64,000 bases of DNA from Gambelia wislizenii (taxonomy: Eukaryota > Chordata > Lepidosauria > Squamata > Crotaphytidae). The notes beneath the pieces were generated by a model that saw nothing but the letters and a program-made list of their open reading frames with translations, was not told where the DNA came from and made no database searches. The position numbers and the translations under genes were made by a program. The DNA lies in NCBI GenBank assembly GCA_030847615.1, contig JAUMIR010000002.1, positions 200,119,809-200,183,808 on the forward strand, given 5' to 3'. Shown one piece after another: positions 59,976 through 64,000 of this stretch. Positions within the stretch are counted from its first letter, which is position 1, and every line of letters begins with the position of its first letter.

Positions 59976-61142
59976 GTGAGTGCACTGGAGGACTCAGATG
60001 ACCAGCTTTTCCCAACCTGGGATGGGATTGAGCCACTCACTCCTGTCTTCACTAGTAGGAAATTACACTACTTACATAGATTCTGCCAGGGAGAGGCTTA
60101 GTAAACCCAGTTTCATCTCAGGCAGGCCAAGATGTTCCACTGGATATCTCCTGGAGTGACCAGTTCTGCTACCATCTTTCTTTGCAGTAAGGGTCATAAA
60201 CTGTCCATTTGGAACACTCACAAGGTAAAGGGGAACACAACTTAACTTGTTCACCCTGCTCAGGGCCTGGGAAAGTTGCATTTTGGACTACAACTCCACA
60301 ATACTCCAAAATGTAACTTTTCCAAGCTCTGACTCTGCTTGCTGTGTTCTTGTTTGGAGGCACAGACAAAATTGTGCATTAAGTTCAACATGGACAATGC
60401 CAACAACTGCTGTCACTGTCATTTCATGGAGCCAAAAAGAATATTCTCAAACCTGCTGCATCTTCAAGACAACTGTCTGCAAAGATTAATGTGCTTGCAG
60501 GGGATGTGTGTTGTTTTGTGTTGTGCATTGCAGTGGGAGGACAAAATCAGAGCTTTTTGCAAATACCCTAGCTGACTTTGTTTCTGAAGAAATGTTGTAG
60601 TTCAAATAATTCTCCAAAGAGATTCAAATACACTTTTGTATTCTAAATTCACCCAAAATAAATGTCATTCTCGGGGGGGGGGGTTTGGAACCAGTATAAC
60701 TGACTGCAGCCACATTGGCCCCACAGCAGAGACTCAGAGGGAAATGATGTGGCTAAACTTGTTGGGAGAGCCAATGGGGTATAATGGTTTGAATGTTGGG
60801 TGGAATAGAATTTGGGGGGTTAAGGGGGTGCGGAGTTGCAGACTGCAATTCCCAAAATTCCCCAGACAGCATACCCAGGTACTATTCCGGTTAGGAGATT
60901 TAGGAAGCTGTAGTTTTAAAAAAAAACTTTTCCAAACCATGACCAAAAAGGAAGCAGACTACGGGCAGAACATACATCCCTTGATATTATTTAAAATGAA
61001 TTCCTTAATCCTCTACCCACCTTCAACTTAAACAATGACTTGAGTTGCTCCCACTCTAGGGCCATCTAGTAATGGTTCAGGCATTGCTTTTATGCTATTA
61101 GCTAGAAATAGAACTGAAATGGCACATATGGTCTACCACCTC

Positions 61143-61405
61143 CATCTATAAAGATAGCTGTCATATCACCTCTCAGTCTTCTCTTCTCCAAGCTAAACAT
61201 ACCCAACTACCTAAATTATCCCTCATAAGACTTGGTTTCTAGACCTTTAATCATCTTGGTCACCCTTCTCTGGCCACATTCCAACTTGTCAGTATCTTGC
61301 TTGAACTGCAGTGCCCAAAACTGGACACAGTATTCCAGATGAGGTCTGACCAAAGCACAATGGAGTGGCCCTAATACTTTCCTCAATCGGACACTATACT
61401 CTTAT
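61143..61405 (-). mobile_element. CR1 LINE fragment, ORF2 C-terminal part
   Basis: Minus-strand reading gives the CR1 C-terminal block (GPLHCALVRPHLEYC, then [24 protein letters not shown]). Lies beyond the 3' end of the next fragment, so it is a separate or rearranged copy. Confidence 0.75.
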
Positions 61406-61411
61406 TGATGC

Positions 61412-62300
61412 ATAGAATCATAGAATTGCAGAGTTGGAAGAGACCACGAGGGCCATCCAGTCCAACCCCCTGCCATGCAGGAAATCACGATCAAAGCATC
61501 CCCGACAGATGGCCATCCAGCCTCTGTTTAAAGACCTCCAAGGAAGGAGACCCCACCACGCTCCAAGGGAGTGTGTTCCACTGCCGAACAGCTCTTACTG
61601 TCAGAAAGTTCCTCGTAAGGTTGAGGTGGAATCTCTGTTCCTGGAGCTTGCATCCATTGCTCCGTGTTCCAATCTCTGTTGCAGCCCAGGTTTTCAACGG
61701 CATTTTTGGCTGATGCAGCACACTTTTGACTCACGTTTAGCTTGTGATATACCAAGATGCCCACCCTTTTCATATGCACTGCTTTCGAGCCAAGTGTCAC
61801 TCATCCTATATTTGTGCACCTCATTTTTCCTGTCTGAATGACTATCTTACATTTATCCCTTTTGAAATTCATTGTGTTAGTTTTGTCCCAGCTCTCCAAT
61901 CTCTCAAGGTCATTTTGAATTCTTCTCCTGACTTCTGGGATATTAGCTATATATATATATATAAAAAAAAAACTCCTCCCTGAAACTCTGATATGCATGC
62001 CTTCTATTCCATCATCAAAGTCATTTATACAGATGTTAAACAACACTGGTCCCAGGACAAAACTCTAAAGCACCCACTTGTCACTTCTCTCCAGGATGAA
62101 GAGCAACCATTGGTGAGTACTCTCCAGGTTCAGTCTGTCAACCAATGACAGATCCACCTAACTGTACCACTATCTAGCCCACAGTTTGTGCACTTGCCTG
62201 CAAAAATATAATGGGGGGCTTTGTCAAAAGCCTTACTGAAATAAAGATATACTATAGCACTCCCCTGATCTATCAAGCTTGTAACTATTTTTAAATAAGT
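61412..62300 (-). mobile_element. CR1 LINE, 5'-truncated, with reverse transcriptase remnant
   Basis: The 3' end at 61412 (inverted CATAGAATCATAGAATTG) is followed upstream on the minus strand by the RT C-terminal half: FSKAFDKAPH (about 62225-62254), GPVLFNICINDFDDGIEG (about 62000-62055) and NDLERLESWD. Stops and a TA-repeat (61949-61962) break the frame. Confidence 0.85.
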
Positions 62301-62335
62301 TTCAGGAAGAAGCTAGTTTTCATAATGCTCAGTGG

Positions 62336-63010
62336 ATATATGACCTGCCCTCTGGAATGTATTGGCTTTGTGGTCATTGGGCAGGGAAAGTACTTCCCCC
62401 AGTATGGAACTGTGCTTGTACTATTGGTTCTCTTTCACCAGGAGGAATTCAGTTCCATTCTCTCCAACAGCCTGTTGAAGCCTGGGATAGACAATTTGGA
62501 TGGTATCAAGCAAAAAGGGTATATGATGAGAAATATGGTTATGGTCTTGATAATATCTATTTGTCTGAAAATGAAAGGCTGGGAGTTATATTTCCTAGGG
62601 TGGGAGTTGCTTTAAATGTCCGTCACATTCGAAGACTGCTCAGCTGGAAATCCTGGTGAATAAGTCTGCACATAGAATAAACGCCCTGCAGACTGAGGTT
62701 GACTCACTTGCAGGTGTATTAGCCCAGCATAAATTGGCACTGGATTACTTGCTTAGCAATGAAGGAGGACTGTGCTTCTGGCTAAACACCACTTGCTGCC
62801 ACTATATTAATGAATCCAGATATATTGAAGAAGATGTAAACAAACTACACAAGGTGGTTGGTGATATTCACAGAACTTATTCTCCAAGGGAAGAAACCTG
62901 GTAGTCATGGTTTACTAGCTGGTTACCTAATTTTGGATGGGTAAAAGATGTCTTTGCCATTTTTATCTTGTTTATAGGTATAACCCTGTGTTTTTGCTGT
63001 TTATTGTAAT
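62336..63010 (+). pseudogene. Endogenous gamma-type retroviral env remnant
   Basis: Part of surface and transmembrane env subunits in two frames. An upstream frame (to 62659) has the end of the surface subunit and the fusion-peptide region; a second frame (62656-62904) has the coiled-coil, the immunosuppressive-type stretch and a CX6CC motif. A hydrophobic membrane span and short tail follow to about 63010, after an in-frame TAG at 62902-62904. No gag or pol is seen. Broken by a frame change near 62640 and this stop, so non-functional. Confidence 0.75.
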
Positions 63011-63132
63011 GTATGCCCATTCTTTTGAATTCACTATGCAATAACAAGCTCACTGACCTACCTGGAAGGGTTCATATTGCTAAAGAAACTCAGCTATTGG
63101 TTCAGGGATATAGGATGGTCTAGTTCTCTTGT

Positions 63133-63500
63133 GTGAGGGGGAAAACTGTGAGCCCTCCATTACAGATTACAGGAAGGTCATATATACAGGAGACCTAGCC
63201 CCTCCCATTTGCCTATCCACAACTGTTACCACCTCACTAGGCATGGCGTGACACGGTGTGGTATGATGTAAATGATCCATGATTGGTGTAAAAAGTTACA
63301 AGTGGGTGTGTCCACACTGTCTGACAAGGATAAAAGGGTCTTCCCTAGCCCCATTTCTCTGTTCTGAACCTCTCGGCACCCTGTTATAGCAGTCCTTTTC
63401 TGAAATCACTATCACAATAAAATTGGCTTTAGCCTTGAACCAAGAAATGGCTGGTCACTTTTCCTGTTTCACTGAAGCCAAACTGGCCTTCTCAAGGGCG
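63133..63500 (+). mobile_element. Candidate LTR of the retroviral remnant
   Basis: Directly follows the env remnant. TATA-like ATAAAAG at 63330-63336 and AATAAA at 63416-63421 are spaced as in a retroviral U3-R. A TGTG start and end are not certain. The 5' LTR is absent from the window. Confidence 0.5.
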
Positions 63501-63880
63501 CGAAGGTCACAGATATACCAAAAACTTTCAGATGAGCTGAGATTTAAAGGAGACATGTATAAGAAATGGAAGAAGGAGGGAACCACTGGAGAGTAATACA
63601 AATAAATAAACAACATTTCTAGTGGGAAAACCAGGCAAGCTAAAGCTCAGAATGAGTTCAGGCTTGCTAAAGAGGTTAAAAATGATAAAAGAGTTTTTTT
63701 GGCAATATTTGGATCAAGAAGAAGAATAAGGAAACAGTAGGGCCACTGCGTAGAGAAGATGGTGAAATGCTAACAGGAGACAGAGAGCAGACCAAACTGT
63801 TTAATGCCTTTTTTGCCTCAGCCTTCTCCCAAATGGAAAACGGTGTTCTAATAGGTGAAAATGGAATAAATAATGCAGTA
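63500..63880 (+). mobile_element. CR1-like LINE fragment
   Basis: The reading QTKLFNAFFASAFSQ corresponds to the CR1 ORF2 linker ahead of the RT. A short degraded + strand fragment. Confidence 0.6.
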
Positions 63881-63884
63881 AGTG

Positions 63885-64000
63885 AGCCATGCAGTAGTGG
63901 TTTTTTGTGTTAGACATGACTCTGGAGACCAGAGTCCAAATCCCTGCTTGGCCATAAAAACCGACTGGGTGATCTTGGGCATGTCACATACTCTCAGGAC
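63885..64000 (+). mobile_element. tRNA-derived/MIR-like squamate SINE, cut by window end
   Basis: TGCAGTAGTGGTTTTTTGTG, GAGTCCAAATCCCTGC (B-box-like) and GGGTGATCTTGGGCATGTCA; same family as 27078-27300 and 46349-46545, here in + orientation. Confidence 0.75.

Larger units (their letters stand above)
51681..64000. other. Downstream of CACNA1G: intergenic-looking region
   Basis: No cellular gene recognised. Repeats are listed separately. 53300-55290, 55535-56155, 56300-59535 and 60000-61140 contain no confident element (an A-run at 54836-54850; a weak MITE-like palindrome at about 60262-60340 and 60836-60940). The AT-rich, repeat-free 58400-59260 could be distal 3' UTR, unproven. Confidence 0.65.

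Noticed and set aside
51102..64000. The neighbour ABCC3 or another gene
   Set aside because: No ABC transporter motifs or other exon-like conserved blocks were seen on either strand.
1..64000. CRISPR arrays, operons, bacterial or phage genes
   Set aside because: The window is spliced vertebrate nuclear DNA; no such arrays or gene clusters were seen.

Overview
This window is nuclear DNA from a vertebrate, most likely a squamate reptile (lizard). One large spliced gene runs along the + strand. The rest is repeat-rich non-coding DNA: CR1 LINE 3' ends, a DIRS-like remnant, candidate Penelope-like ends, tRNA- and 5S-derived SINEs, and many short inverted-repeat DNA transposons. The squamate assignment is an inference from the repeat repertoire and from the divergence of the protein; no species name can be supported.

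The gene is the 3' part of CACNA1G, the T-type (low-voltage-activated) calcium channel alpha-1G subunit, Cav3.1. Ten coding exons lie at 1995-2128, 3220-3290, 5842-5920, 6033-6154, 7112-7456, 12299-12439, 18821-18955, 23138-23327, 35221-35390 and 50241-51101. Every junction has AG/GT borders and the phases agree throughout, giving one open frame of 748 complete codons plus a stop. They encode domain IV from S3 to S6, including the S4 voltage sensor and the pore with its Asp filter residue, then the whole cytoplasmic C-terminal tail. The 5' part of the gene lies upstream of the window. Two exons (12299-12439 and 18821-18955) correspond to the cassette exons usually numbered 34 and 35 in mammals; both are multiples of three and both are phase 0. 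The last exon holds an internal donor-like site at the position of a known-looking mammalian variant junction.

Layout. 1-1994: upstream intron with a CR1 end, a small duplication, a hAT-like element and a GAG microsatellite. 1995-7456: compact cluster of five exons with short introns and two inverted-repeat MITEs. 7457-23137: introns around the two cassette exons, with a near-perfect 333-bp palindrome and several DNA elements. 23328-35220: 11.9-kb intron with nested transposons and a DIRS-like retroelement. 35391-50240: 14.9-kb intron with a 5S-derived SINE, a hAT element with a perfect 8-bp target duplication, and three members of a family with 3-bp target duplications. 51102-64000: 3' UTR, then intergenic-looking DNA with CR1 fragments, a decayed retroviral env/LTR remnant and SINE fragments. 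No second cellular gene was recognised; ABCC3, the downstream neighbour in human, is not seen.

The most unusual material is in the repeats: a family of at least seven TIR elements with 3-bp duplications, a pogo/Tigger-like MITE family whose copies have acquired unrelated internal minisatellites, and a pair of inverted candidate Penelope-like ends with a hammerhead-like core.
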